DNA of 64,000 nt from an uncultured Acidimicrobiales bacterium (GTDB lineage Bacteria; Actinomycetota; Acidimicrobiia; Acidimicrobiales; SZUA-35), in assembly GCA_937976305.1 (NCBI GenBank), contig CALJSB010000040.1, positions 62,001 through 126,000 of the forward strand, in the 5' to 3' direction. Under the pieces are notes generated by a model, which saw only the letters and a program-made list of their open reading frames with translations, had not been told where the DNA came from and ran no database searches. How positions within the stretch are numbered: position 1 is the first letter of the stretch; each line of letters opens with the position of its first letter. Below, piece after piece: positions 1 through 9,328 of this stretch. Both the position numbers and the translations under genes were made by a program.

Positions 1-384
1 GATGAGGAGACCGAGCCCACCAGGCACTCGCTGATCGCCGAAGGTTGCAAACTGGAGGTTGACGAGAACGGCGTCGACGTTGGCCTTCTTCACTGCCCGA
101 ATGAGCCGAATCGGGTTCGTCACATCGTTGAACTTCCACGACACGACGGCCTGCACCTTGTCGGCATTGGTTTCGGGCTCGACCGGTTGCCCAGCGTCGG
201 TGTCGTCAGCAAAAACGACGATCGATTCGACGTCGTCGTTGGCCGCGAGATGGTTCACGAGGTGAAATCCAAACTCGTTGAGGCTGTTGCGACCGGGAGG
301 AAACGCGGTGATGACTCCCACTCGATGGACGGTCGTCCACGTGTCGCTGTGTTGTTGGCTTTGGTGACTACTGGGCTCTGGCAT
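1..384 (-). CDS. Glycosyltransferase, N-terminal part (runs off window start)
   Basis: Open frame on minus strand from ATG at 384 to the window edge: MPEPSSHQSQQHSDTWTTVHRVGVITAFPPGRNSLNEFGFHLVNHLAANDDVESIVVFADD...; GT-B-like N-terminus. Not in the ORF track because it is truncated. Confidence 0.6.
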   Translation of the reverse strand, partial: MPEPSSHQSQQHSDTWTTVHRVGVITAFPPGRNSLNEFGFHLVNHLAANDDVESIVVFADDTDAGQPVEPETNADKVQAVVSWKFNDVTNPIRLIRAVKKANVDAVLVNLQFATFGDQRVPGGLGLLI

Positions 385-431
385 GTTGCTACTCCTGCGT
401 ATGTAATCGGCAGCTGTTGCTAGATGCTTGA

Positions 432-1367
432 TCATTCGTCGGGCCACGAGAGCGCAGTGACGGTCAACGTCGCGGTGGTGTACGAGGTGCCGTCGCTTTC
501 GAGTCGAAGGTTCCCCCCGAGGGCTGCTGCGATTCGCCGGCAGAGCCCGAGACCAAGGCCGAGACCTTGTTGTGCCCGCGCGGTGGTGTCGTCCAGCATC
601 GAAAAGTCGTCGAATAGTGAATCGATGTGGTCCGAGTCGATTCCCGGCCCGGTGTCGCGCACCTCAATCGTCAGCTTGTCGTCGGCGAGACGAAGCACGA
701 CATGGACGGCGCCAGCCGAGCTGTGGGCCAAGACGTTGTCGAGCAGTTCGTCGACGATTTGGCCGATTCGCCCTTGGTCGATCTCGAGAACGTGTCCTCC
801 GAGAGAGGAGTCGACAGTGAGCAGTTGACCGTTCTTGAGCAGTGGCCGTGCCCATCGTTCGCGGATTGACTCCCCGACTTGTCGACCGGGCACCGGCCGG
901 TAGACCGGTTCGAGCTTGCCCGTCTCGAGTTCAACGAGGTCGAGCAAGCGAGCGAGCAGTTGATGTAGTCGTTCGGCCGACTCCCGAGCGGTGTCGAGGT
1001 AGGTGAGTGGCCGGTCTTCGTGAAGGTGTGGCCCGAGGAGCTCGAGCATGCCGAGGATGCCGTTGAGCGGCGTGCGCATCTCGTGGCTGAGCGTGGCCAA
1101 GAACCGTTCGCGGGCCGACGACGCAACACGAAGTTGGTCCAAGGTGTTTTCAAGGTCTGCTGTGCGCTCGCTGACTCGGGCATCCAGCATCTGGTTCGTG
1201 AGCCAGAGTTCTCGCATGCCGCGCTCGGCGATCTCTTCGGCATCGCGTCTGGCCTTGCGTTCTCGATCAAGGCGTCGTTGGAGGCGCGCGATGTCGACCT
1301 CAGCCTGCTGCGCTGAGTCCTCTCGTCTGCCAGTTCCAGCCGAGGCTGGATCGATCCCGGTGGCCAT
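432..1367 (-). CDS. Cytosolic sensor histidine kinase (coiled coil + HisKA + HATPase_c)
   Basis: H-box ATLSHEMRTPLNGILG, N-box DELLDNVLAHSS, G-box DTGPGID / GLGLGLGLCRRI. Confidence 0.9.
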   Translation of the reverse strand: MATGIDPASAGTGRREDSAQQAEVDIARLQRRLDRERKARRDAEEIAERGMRELWLTNQMLDARVSERTADLENTLDQLRVASSARERFLATLSHEMRTPLNGILGMLELLGPHLHEDRPLTYLDTARESAERLHQLLARLLDLVELETGKLEPVYRPVPGRQVGESIRERWARPLLKNGQLLTVDSSLGGHVLEIDQGRIGQIVDELLDNVLAHSSAGAVHVVLRLADDKLTIEVRDTGPGIDSDHIDSLFDDFSMLDDTTARAQQGLGLGLGLCRRIAAALGGNLRLESDGTSYTTATLTVTALSWPDE

Positions 1368-1375
1368 GTCTGCTG

Positions 1376-1927
1376 TCAGGAGCCGGTCGGCGCCAGACGA
1401 GTTGCTTTGACGTCGAAGACGGTGACGGCTTCACCGTGGCCGCTCACGACTGTCACTTCGACATGTTCATTGAAACGGTCTCCGGCGCCCAGAATGAGTC
1501 CTTCGGCCAGGGCCCCCAGCCGCCGTTCGGAGCGGTAGGTGACTCTCAGCACGTTGTCTGGACGGTCTTCGAAGTCAAAGGCAGGCGGGCGGGCATCGGG
1601 GTGAAGCTTGAGTACCTCGGGATGGATAATGTCGTTCACCTGGCGCAGGAAATCGTGGGTGCTGTCGGCGTCGGCGATGAGTTCTGGGTAACGCCCTGCA
1701 AGGTGCGGGAAGGCATGTCTGCCGAGCACCCTCACGAGCTCGTCGGGTTCGTGGCCTGTCATCGGGCAAGCGGCAGCGACGAGGGCTGAAAGGTCGGCGT
1801 CGTCGTAGTTGCCGAGCGAGGTGTAGTGGCCATCCAGTTGGGCAGCTTCGAGGAGATCGTCCCACACGTCCTCGCTGTACAAGTCGACGACGGCGTCCTC
1901 GACCGCGTTGAATATCACGCCTTTCAT
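1376..1927 (-). CDS. H-NOX (HNOB) haem-binding NO/O2 sensor protein
   Basis: MKGVIFNAVEDAV..., VNDIIHPEVLKLHPDARPP (proximal His region) and YRSER (YxSxR haem-propionate motif). Confidence 0.93.
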   Translation of the reverse strand: MKGVIFNAVEDAVVDLYSEDVWDDLLEAAQLDGHYTSLGNYDDADLSALVAAACPMTGHEPDELVRVLGRHAFPHLAGRYPELIADADSTHDFLRQVNDIIHPEVLKLHPDARPPAFDFEDRPDNVLRVTYRSERRLGALAEGLILGAGDRFNEHVEVTVVSGHGEAVTVFDVKATRLAPTGS

Positions 1928-3888
1928 GGCGTCTTCCTTTCCTCGGTGTCAGGGCCGGTCGCCTCTCGTCCGGCTTCGACAGCGAGTTCTGATTGAACGG
2001 TTTGGAGTCGGGCCTTCGCAGCATCGAGTGCAGCGACAAGCGTCGGTAGTTGCTCGACCAGTTGAGCTGGCTCGTCTGTTGCCTCGAACTGGGCGCCCTG
2101 TGTAGAGAGTTCGGTAGCGCCGAGCAGTTGCGCCGTCGACTTCAGGGTGTGAGCAGCGCGCCTGGCCCGATCGAAATCGCCTGATTCGATGCCGCTTGTG
2201 AGGCTTTCGCGCCAGCCTGGGATCTCAGCCAGAAATGCGCCGATCACCGAACTGACGATCTCGGGATCTCCGAGTTCATTGATGAGCCCCTCGAGACCGT
2301 TGATGGCCGGCTCCGGTTCGAGTCCCGCCGCCGTTGCGTCTGGCGACCACCGAGCCACCATGGCCCCAAGGTCAGACAACGAGATCGGCTTGGGCAAGTA
2401 GTCGTCCATGCCAGCCGCCAAGCACGTCTCTCGATCGCCTGCCATCACACTCGCGGTCGTTGCGATGATGGGAATTCGGTTGCTATCTGGCTCGTTCGCC
2501 CGAATGCGGCGGGTCGTTTCAAGGCCATCCATGTGCGGCATGTGCCAATCCATGAGCACGAGATCGAACTGGCGACTGGCCAGAAGCTCGATTGCCGACG
2601 CTCCGCTGGTGACCATGGTCGGGGTGTGGCCAAGCTTCTCCAGCTGGCTGTGCGCCAGCATGAGGTTGACCTCGCTGTCGTCAACGATGAGGACATCGAG
2701 AGCTGAACCTTCCACCTCATCCCGTTGTTGGAGGGGCTGGGCCACAGCAACGTCAGATTTTCGGCGAGCCTCAGGAAACGCAATGGCGGCCCGAAAGCTT
2801 GTGCCTTGCCCGCTGGTCTCGAAGTTCAGGGCCCCACCCATCAGTTCTACGAGGCGCTTCGTGATCACGAGGCCCAATCCGGTCCCTTTGGTGGTGTCCT
2901 GTTGTCGCGCCTGGTGGTATGGCTCGAACAATCCTGGCCACGACTCTTCCGGGATTCCGGGCCCAGTATCTGTGACTCGAAACTCCAGCTCACCGCTCTC
3001 TCGCTGGCTCACGCCGACTTTGACGTGTCCAGCGTCCGTGTACTTGATGGCGTTCGACACCAGATTCACGAGCACTTGGCGCAATCGATGCTCGTCGCCC
3101 AGAACAACCAACGGCACCGACGTGGCGATCTCGACGTGAAAGTCCAGACCCTTTGATCGAGCAACAGGGCTTTGCGACTCGGCGACTGCATCGACGACGG
3201 CACCAGGCGAGAACGGTTCGGTCAATAGCTCCAGCCGATTCGCACTCAGCTTGGAGAAGTCGAGGAATTCGTCCAGCATCACCCGAAGGGCGTGTGATTC
3301 CCTGCTGATCGAACGGACGTGTCGCTCGAGCTTTGGCGGAAGTTCGTCTGAGCCTTCGATCAGTTCAGCGAGGCCGACGATGGCATGCAGCGGGCTACGC
3401 ATTTCGTGACTGAGATCGGCGATGAATCGGGCTCGTCCCGCAAGGGTTCGTTCGAGTTCGATGCGCCGTTCCTCGCGCTCGCTGCGCAGACGTACCTCGT
3501 GTTCGATGGGATGAGCCGTGATGACGATCCCGCCGATGTCGACGTCGCTGAGTCTGTTGATTGCGTGATAGCCGACGTGCCGATACGAGCCGTCCGGTTC
3601 GCGCAATCTGACCTCTCCATTGGCGATCGTGGTCGGCTCGCTCAGGAGTCGCAGGAGCCCGTCGTCGATCTCGGCCCGATCGTCGGGGTGGACGAGGTCA
3701 AAGAGATTGGCGCCAGACCAAAACTCGTCGCGGTAGCCGAGATCGCCACGCTGTGATGCGCTCGTCCAGATGGTCGTTCCGCTGGCGTCCACGACCGTCA
3801 CCGTGTCGCGGATGTTCTCGATGAGCTTTCGGTACCGACGTTCCTCGGCACCAGCGTCGCGTCTGGTTGCTTCGACCACTCGGGTCAC
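1924..3888 (-). CDS. Hybrid sensor histidine kinase: PAS, HisKA, HATPase_c, receiver and HPt domains
   Basis: ADLSHEMRSPLHAIVG, DTGPGIPEE, LIVDDSEVN...LVLMDWHMPHMDG, C-terminal HPt AAHTLKSTAQLLGA. Confidence 0.93.
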   Translation of the reverse strand: MTRVVEATRRDAGAEERRYRKLIENIRDTVTVVDASGTTIWTSASQRGDLGYRDEFWSGANLFDLVHPDDRAEIDDGLLRLLSEPTTIANGEVRLREPDGSYRHVGYHAINRLSDVDIGGIVITAHPIEHEVRLRSEREERRIELERTLAGRARFIADLSHEMRSPLHAIVGLAELIEGSDELPPKLERHVRSISRESHALRVMLDEFLDFSKLSANRLELLTEPFSPGAVVDAVAESQSPVARSKGLDFHVEIATSVPLVVLGDEHRLRQVLVNLVSNAIKYTDAGHVKVGVSQRESGELEFRVTDTGPGIPEESWPGLFEPYHQARQQDTTKGTGLGLVITKRLVELMGGALNFETSGQGTSFRAAIAFPEARRKSDVAVAQPLQQRDEVEGSALDVLIVDDSEVNLMLAHSQLEKLGHTPTMVTSGASAIELLASRQFDLVLMDWHMPHMDGLETTRRIRANEPDSNRIPIIATTASVMAGDRETCLAAGMDDYLPKPISLSDLGAMVARWSPDATAAGLEPEPAINGLEGLINELGDPEIVSSVIGAFLAEIPGWRESLTSGIESGDFDRARRAAHTLKSTAQLLGATELSTQGAQFEATDEPAQLVEQLPTLVAALDAAKARLQTVQSELAVEAGREATGPDTEERKTP

Positions 3889-3982
3889 GTCCTTGTCGGT
3901 CGTTGAGGGTTCCTGTCGGTCACTTCTCGGCGCAGATGAGCTGTGCCTGTCCTCCGTTCACTTTTGACCCCGTTCGTGCCGA

Positions 3983-6900
3983 TTGAGAATCGTGTCCAAG
4001 CGCGTCACCACCTCTCGCGCGTCTCGGAGGTTGATCTCAATCGACGTACCGACGCGCCTGTGGTGGGCGCTCGCCATCGTTGTGCTGTTCCACGGCGGCC
4101 TTTTGCTGTCGGGCACGTTTCGAGGCACGTACGACGCTTATGTGCACATCTTCTTGGGCGATCACTACGAGCGCGACTGGTTCTCGACCTGGGATCAGCG
4201 TTGGTACACCGGCTTCACCACGGTGTCGTACCCGCCGGGTACGCACATGTCGATCGCGGCGCTGACCAAGCTCACGGGAAGCCTCGAAGTCTCGTTCGTG
4301 ATCGTGCAGATCTCAGCTCTGCTTCTGCTGACGGTCGGCGTTTTCCGGTTCAGTCGGCTTTGGGTCGACGATGACGCTGCGGCCAATGCCGCACTGCTGC
4401 TCGTCGTGTCGTCATCGATTGCCGAGACAGTCCATCTCTTTGGCCAGTTGCCCACGACGTTCGCGCTTGCGTTCCTGCTCAATGCCTTGCCATCGATCCG
4501 CAGGTGGGTCTTCGGAGGTCGCTTTGTCGATCTCGGCGTTGGCACGATCGTGCTTGCCGCGTGCACGGCCGGTCACCATGTGACGACCCTCTTTGGATCA
4601 GTGTTCTTTCTCGGACCGGTTCTGGCGGCTGGCTTGATCGAACAATCGAGAGTTCCTCGTGACGACGAACCGTTTTCGGCCGACCCACGGATCGGTCGGT
4701 CGACGGTGGTCGCGTTGGTGAGTCGCAGAGTCAGACGAGTTCTTCCGGCCACCGTTCGGATTGGTGTGTTGGCACCATGCGTCCTTGGCGTACTGATCAT
4801 GGTGGTGTTGCCCTACTGGATCTGGAGCGGCTCTGACCCGATCAATCAGATCCCGATCCCGCACGGCAGCCGAGGGAACTTCTTGGCCGACATCAACTTG
4901 GGGATGATCTTCTTCTTCATTCCGTGGGGTTTGCTGCTCCTACTCCTCCCATACGCGCTGATCAGAGCCGTGGTGGACCGGATGTGGCCGCTCGCCGCAT
5001 CGATCTTCTTGCTCTTCGTGCTCGGTACCGGGGGCACCACGCCGATCTCGAAGATCATCCTTGGTCCGGCGTTCGACATCTTGACCCTCGACCGCTTCAC
5101 GTTCTGGGCCACGATTCAGATACTGCCCTTGGCCGGACTCTTCGTGAAGAGCCTCGAGAGCGGAACGGTTGCGCAGTGGCTCCGTCGCACGGGGGGTCGG
5201 CTGTTGCATCGCTCTGTTTTCATCGGGTTCATTGGCGCGACGCTCGCCCTCTGCCTGTTCGCATCGACGTTGGGTCGTTTCCGATCGTTCCAGCCCGACC
5301 CCATCGATCCGGATCCCATTGTTGCCTTTATCGAAAAGGACCAGCACGAACGTTGGCGGTTCCTCACGCTCGGTTTCGGCGATCAGATGGCTTGGCTTTC
5401 AGCGCAAACGACAGCGACGCAGGTCGACGGTAACTACCACTCGGTTCGCCGACTTCCGGAACTGACGTCGACGTCGGTTGAGCGGCTGGAGGGAGCCAAA
5501 TACCGAGGCATCTCGGGGCTGGGCTCGCTCCAGCAGTTCCTCGAGGTGCCCGAGAAGTATCACCTGAAGTTCGTGTTCTCGAACGACGCTTTTTACGACC
5601 CGCTGCTGCACTTTCTCGGTTGGCAGGAGCTCGGGGCGTTGGAGAACGGCATCGTGGTCTGGGAGAAGAACGACATCGAGCCACTGCCCGCAGTGCTGCC
5701 CGTGAGAGAGCTCCCGGTCTGGCAACGCTTCATGTGGGGCACCGTGCCGCCGGCGATGATCATCTCGGCTCTGTCGCTGCTTGCATGGTCGTTGCTCGGT
5801 CGCCCGGGTATTCGCAAGCGCGGCGATGCGCCGCTGACGACACTTGTTGGGCCGTTTGCCTTCGTCGACCGAAAACTTCGCCGCTCGCTGCCAGAAGCCG
5901 GCTCGACCGACCCATGGAACGAGAGCCCGGAGCCAGAGATACGCCCAGGACTTGCCTGGCTCCGCACCCGGTTCCGTCGGCCGGTGAATGGTCGCCGTCG
6001 AGCCCTCCGTCTTGCTGCGATTCTGATCGTGCTCGGGACCGTGCCCGTGCGGTCCGCCTTGCAGATGTCCTCCGATGCCGAGCCCACGGACGTGGTCGAG
6101 GCCTACTACGAACACCTCGACTTCCGCCGTTGGCGTGCCGCGTACGACCTGCTCGATCCAGAGACACGGCCGGACTATGAGCTGTGGCGACTTCAGATCT
6201 CGGTCAACGGTGGCATCTTGGCCAGCTACGCCAAGCTCGACACCATCTCGGCTGAGGCCGGAGAACCACCCCAGGCAACGCTGCTTGCCCCGGATGAAAC
6301 TGTCGTCGACGTCGAGCTTCGGTACCTGACTGCACTCGATTGGTACCCGGTCGAGCGTCAGCACGTGTTGGTCAATCGGGAAGCCAACTGGTTCTTGGCG
6401 CCGGACGCGATCGATCTGGCTGTCCCACCCGATCAGCTCGTTCGTCGAACGTCGATCGACTACCTCATCCAGGGTCGTCGTCGGGTGACTTCGTTGACCA
6501 GCGACTTGGCCGACATCCAGGACCGCCCTCAGCTCGACCTTCGAGGTGTACGCCTCGTCGAGAGTAACGGGCTACCCGTCGTTGTTGGTGAGGTCAGGAA
6601 CGTTGATGTCGACCCTGCCGACCTCACGATCACGGCGATTCTGCGTGATGCCGACGGCAACCAGTTGGCGCGGTACAACGCCACCGATCATCTCATGCGC
6701 ACCTTGAATCCCCGTGAGACGTCGCCGTTCCGGATCGACTTCGAAGAAGTGGCGGCAGGAACAGACGTCGACTTCGATCCGCTGGACTTCAGTCCCATCC
6801 AGTTGGACGAAGAGGTGGTGTCGGTCGAGGTCTACGCGAAGGCGGTCGTCACTCAAAACGGGCTCTATCGGGGACTCCAGGTGAACGCAGTTGAGATCTC

Positions 6901-7252
6901 CGAAGCAGGGATGCTCGAGGGCGAGATTCGAAACGATGGGGTCATTGAGGCAGTTGTTCCGATGGTGCTGATCAGCTACCTCGACGAAGACGGAAGTGTG
7001 CTGTGGGTGCAGCGTTCGTTTCTCGAATCGGCGATTCGATCTCAACGGAGCGGGAACTTCGAGATCGAACTCGACTCAATCGAGGCCGTTGCCGTTTCGC
7101 CGATCGACGTTTCGGTCTTTGCCAATGGCCCGAGCTCAGATGAGGTAACCGGCGGACAAAGCCACGCGCTGGTTCCGGCGCCACGGGGCGCGTCGTTTGA
7201 TGCGCTCAGAATCGATGTGGTGACGATGCTCCCGACAGGAGCGGGCCCATGA
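3983..7252 (+). CDS. Large polytopic membrane protein (GT-C / PTPS-related-like) with C-terminal FxLYD-like extracellular domains
   Basis: 1089 aa, many TM segments, first-loop acidic motif TYDAYVHIFLGDHY, C-terminal repeats around VVVGEVRNVDVDPADLTITAILRDADGNQLA; TTG start. Confidence 0.65.
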   Translation: MRIVSKRVTTSRASRRLISIDVPTRLWWALAIVVLFHGGLLLSGTFRGTYDAYVHIFLGDHYERDWFSTWDQRWYTGFTTVSYPPGTHMSIAALTKLTGSLEVSFVIVQISALLLLTVGVFRFSRLWVDDDAAANAALLLVVSSSIAETVHLFGQLPTTFALAFLLNALPSIRRWVFGGRFVDLGVGTIVLAACTAGHHVTTLFGSVFFLGPVLAAGLIEQSRVPRDDEPFSADPRIGRSTVVALVSRRVRRVLPATVRIGVLAPCVLGVLIMVVLPYWIWSGSDPINQIPIPHGSRGNFLADINLGMIFFFIPWGLLLLLLPYALIRAVVDRMWPLAASIFLLFVLGTGGTTPISKIILGPAFDILTLDRFTFWATIQILPLAGLFVKSLESGTVAQWLRRTGGRLLHRSVFIGFIGATLALCLFASTLGRFRSFQPDPIDPDPIVAFIEKDQHERWRFLTLGFGDQMAWLSAQTTATQVDGNYHSVRRLPELTSTSVERLEGAKYRGISGLGSLQQFLEVPEKYHLKFVFSNDAFYDPLLHFLGWQELGALENGIVVWEKNDIEPLPAVLPVRELPVWQRFMWGTVPPAMIISALSLLAWSLLGRPGIRKRGDAPLTTLVGPFAFVDRKLRRSLPEAGSTDPWNESPEPEIRPGLAWLRTRFRRPVNGRRRALRLAAILIVLGTVPVRSALQMSSDAEPTDVVEAYYEHLDFRRWRAAYDLLDPETRPDYELWRLQISVNGGILASYAKLDTISAEAGEPPQATLLAPDETVVDVELRYLTALDWYPVERQHVLVNREANWFLAPDAIDLAVPPDQLVRRTSIDYLIQGRRRVTSLTSDLADIQDRPQLDLRGVRLVESNGLPVVVGEVRNVDVDPADLTITAILRDADGNQLARYNATDHLMRTLNPRETSPFRIDFEEVAAGTDVDFDPLDFSPIQLDEEVVSVEVYAKAVVTQNGLYRGLQVNAVEISEAGMLEGEIRNDGVIEAVVPMVLISYLDEDGSVLWVQRSFLESAIRSQRSGNFEIELDSIEAVAVSPIDVSVFANGPSSDEVTGGQSHALVPAPRGASFDALRIDVVTMLPTGAGP

Positions 7253-8514
7253 CCGAACGGTTGCGAAGGAAGCGATCTGGCCCATCAGCGGCGGTGACGT
7301 TCTCGGTGCTCTGCTTTGCTGTTCTCGCGGTCGTGGGAGCGATCATCATCGCTCGCGGCGCACCCACGTCTGGCCCTGTTGCGCTGCCGACACTCGGGGC
7401 GCTCGAGATCGAGCTCCCAGCATCGGTCGAGATCGATGAGTCGTTTTCTGTCTCAGTGGCGGGTGCAGCCGAGGGAGAGAAGGTGTTGCTGTCGCTTGAT
7501 GGTGCATACGGGCTACGCAACTTCGAGGCCACGAGTCGTTCTGGTGTTGCGGGCTTTTTGATCGAGCCCAGTTCAACGCCTGGCTCGGGCACGATTGTCG
7601 TTGATGCGCGAACGGAGTCGGCTCGCGGCGTCGCCACGATCGGAGTGGTACCGGGCCCAGCCGTGGACGGTGTTGACGTGTACGTCGGCCCGCGCACGAT
7701 TGTCGCGGACAACGAGGACTTTTCGATGGTGGTCGCGGTGCCGGTCGATCGGCTCGGCAATCCAACGGTCGCAGAAACGCCGGTGGACGTCTTGGTGACG
7801 CGTTCGACCGATGGCGGGCGGGGCCCGAGCGAGACGATCAGCACCTCCACCTCGGGGTTGCTGGCCTTCGCCGAGATCGAAGCGGGAATCGTCGCAGGAC
7901 GGACGACGGTGGCGGTCGACGTCGAATCGGCGCGAGGTGTTGAAGAATCGTTCCTTGAAGTTGCCGATGTGCCCGTCGACGTCGAGTTGATTGTCGTCGG
8001 CGAAACGCCGTCCGCTGATGGTGTGACGTTGTTCGAGATTCAGACGTCAGTACTCGCTGACCAACACGGCAACGTGGTGCCCGATGGCACCATCGTTCAC
8101 CTTCACAGCGAGGGAGCAACCGGACGTCGCCGGCTCATCGCTCCAACTGTCGACGGGGTCGCGACCTTTGTTGTCGAGGCCCCGACGCAACCGGGCCCGG
8201 CCGACTTCGTTGCAAAGATTGGTCGGGCGACAAGCGAATCGCTGAACGTTGAGTTCATCCCGGCCATCGAACGCCTCCCCGTTCAGATCGTGTCTGATGC
8301 CGATCGCCTCGTCATCATCGTTGGGCCCGTGACGGGAACGGACAAGGGCTACGTCGCCGACGGGACGGTCGCGACTGTTGAGGTCGGTGCGACGATGGTC
8401 GAGGTCGAGTTGGAGTCCGGAACTGCTTCGATCGAAATTGACCAGACCGCTCAACCCGTTTCGGTTTCGGTGCTCGGTGTCGAGGCAGGCAACGTCGAGG
8501 ACGATCGAAAGTGA
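7249..8514 (+). CDS. Membrane-anchored extracellular protein with Ig-like (invasin/big-like) repeats
   Basis: N-terminal TM, beta-rich repeats (VDVELIVVGETPSADGVTLFEIQTSVLADQHGNVVPDGTIVHLHSEG); ATGA overlap with upstream gene. Confidence 0.6.
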   Translation: MTERLRRKRSGPSAAVTFSVLCFAVLAVVGAIIIARGAPTSGPVALPTLGALEIELPASVEIDESFSVSVAGAAEGEKVLLSLDGAYGLRNFEATSRSGVAGFLIEPSSTPGSGTIVVDARTESARGVATIGVVPGPAVDGVDVYVGPRTIVADNEDFSMVVAVPVDRLGNPTVAETPVDVLVTRSTDGGRGPSETISTSTSGLLAFAEIEAGIVAGRTTVAVDVESARGVEESFLEVADVPVDVELIVVGETPSADGVTLFEIQTSVLADQHGNVVPDGTIVHLHSEGATGRRRLIAPTVDGVATFVVEAPTQPGPADFVAKIGRATSESLNVEFIPAIERLPVQIVSDADRLVIIVGPVTGTDKGYVADGTVATVEVGATMVEVELESGTASIEIDQTAQPVSVSVLGVEAGNVEDDRK

Positions 8515-9176
8515 CGGCGGTGATGTCGGCAGAAGGGCGGGAGTCTCGCCGGGCGAAGAAACGTCTGATCAGGCTTGTGCTCGGTTGCGTTCTTGTTGCG
8601 GTTGCGGTGGCTCTGGTCACCTCCGCTGCAGGGCTGATGTCGTCGCTGACTGCGTCAAACGAAGAGTTGGCCGTGTTTACGCCCGCTGCTGAACTCCCGC
8701 CCGATCTGATCAACTCGGTGGGATGGGCGCCCGATGCTGATGGGCTTCCTCGATCGATCGAGCCCCTCACCCGGGCCGATATCACCGTGTCGTGGTTGCG
8801 AGCCTGGGAACAGATGACGATCGTTTCCCAAACGGGCGACGTCTCCGGAGTCGAAACGTACTTCTCGAATTCAGCGCTCGAGGGCGTCCTGGCTGGTGCA
8901 GAGAGTTGGGGCGATATCTCGGTGCACCAACTCGGTCATGAGCTCGAAGTGACGTTCTACTCCGAGGATGGTCAGATCCTTGGGTTGCGGGCGAACGAGA
9001 CCAAGCTTCAACATCGCGAGATCCGCGAGGGTCATACCCTTGTGCGTCAAACGACGGAGTCGTATGAGGCGGTGCTTGTCCTCGAGGATGGCAACTGGCG
9101 CATTCATCACTGGGTTCGACAGTCGTTCGAACCCGGCGAGTGGGCTGCCGTCAACCCAGACGCCCTCCCCAAATAG
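8511..9176 (+). CDS. Membrane-anchored protein of unknown function (SnoaL/NTF2-like or similar extracellular domain)
   Basis: Single N-terminal TM followed by soluble domain; overlaps upstream stop (GTGA). Confidence 0.55.
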   Translation: MTAVMSAEGRESRRAKKRLIRLVLGCVLVAVAVALVTSAAGLMSSLTASNEELAVFTPAAELPPDLINSVGWAPDADGLPRSIEPLTRADITVSWLRAWEQMTIVSQTGDVSGVETYFSNSALEGVLAGAESWGDISVHQLGHELEVTFYSEDGQILGLRANETKLQHREIREGHTLVRQTTESYEAVLVLEDGNWRIHHWVRQSFEPGEWAAVNPDALPK

Positions 9177-9200
9177 CGGACACCGCAAGCCCCACCCACA

Positions 9201-9315
9201 CCGTTCTGGAGTCTCACACCGACTGTTTTGCCGCCTACGGCCTCCAGTTCGATGCACTGATTTCGTTCTGGAGGCTCACGCCGACTGTTTTGCCGGTGGA
9301 GGACTCCAGAACGGG
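9201..9315 (+). repeat. Two tandem copies of a ~52-bp palindrome-ended dispersed repeat (copies 1 and 2)
   Basis: CGTTCTGGAG...CCGACTGTTTTGCCG...CTCCAG at 9202-9253 and 9264-9315; ends are inverted repeats (CGTTCTGGAG/CTCCAGAACG). Confidence 0.85.
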
Positions 9316-9328
9316 TGGTGTTGTGGGG

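Noticed and set aside
9201-9315. Tandem repeat between convergent genes as a simple bidirectional terminator
   Set aside because: Same sequence recurs in different contexts (22764-22817, inside coding sequence at 37641-37693) and has no U-tract, so a dispersed element is a better explanation.
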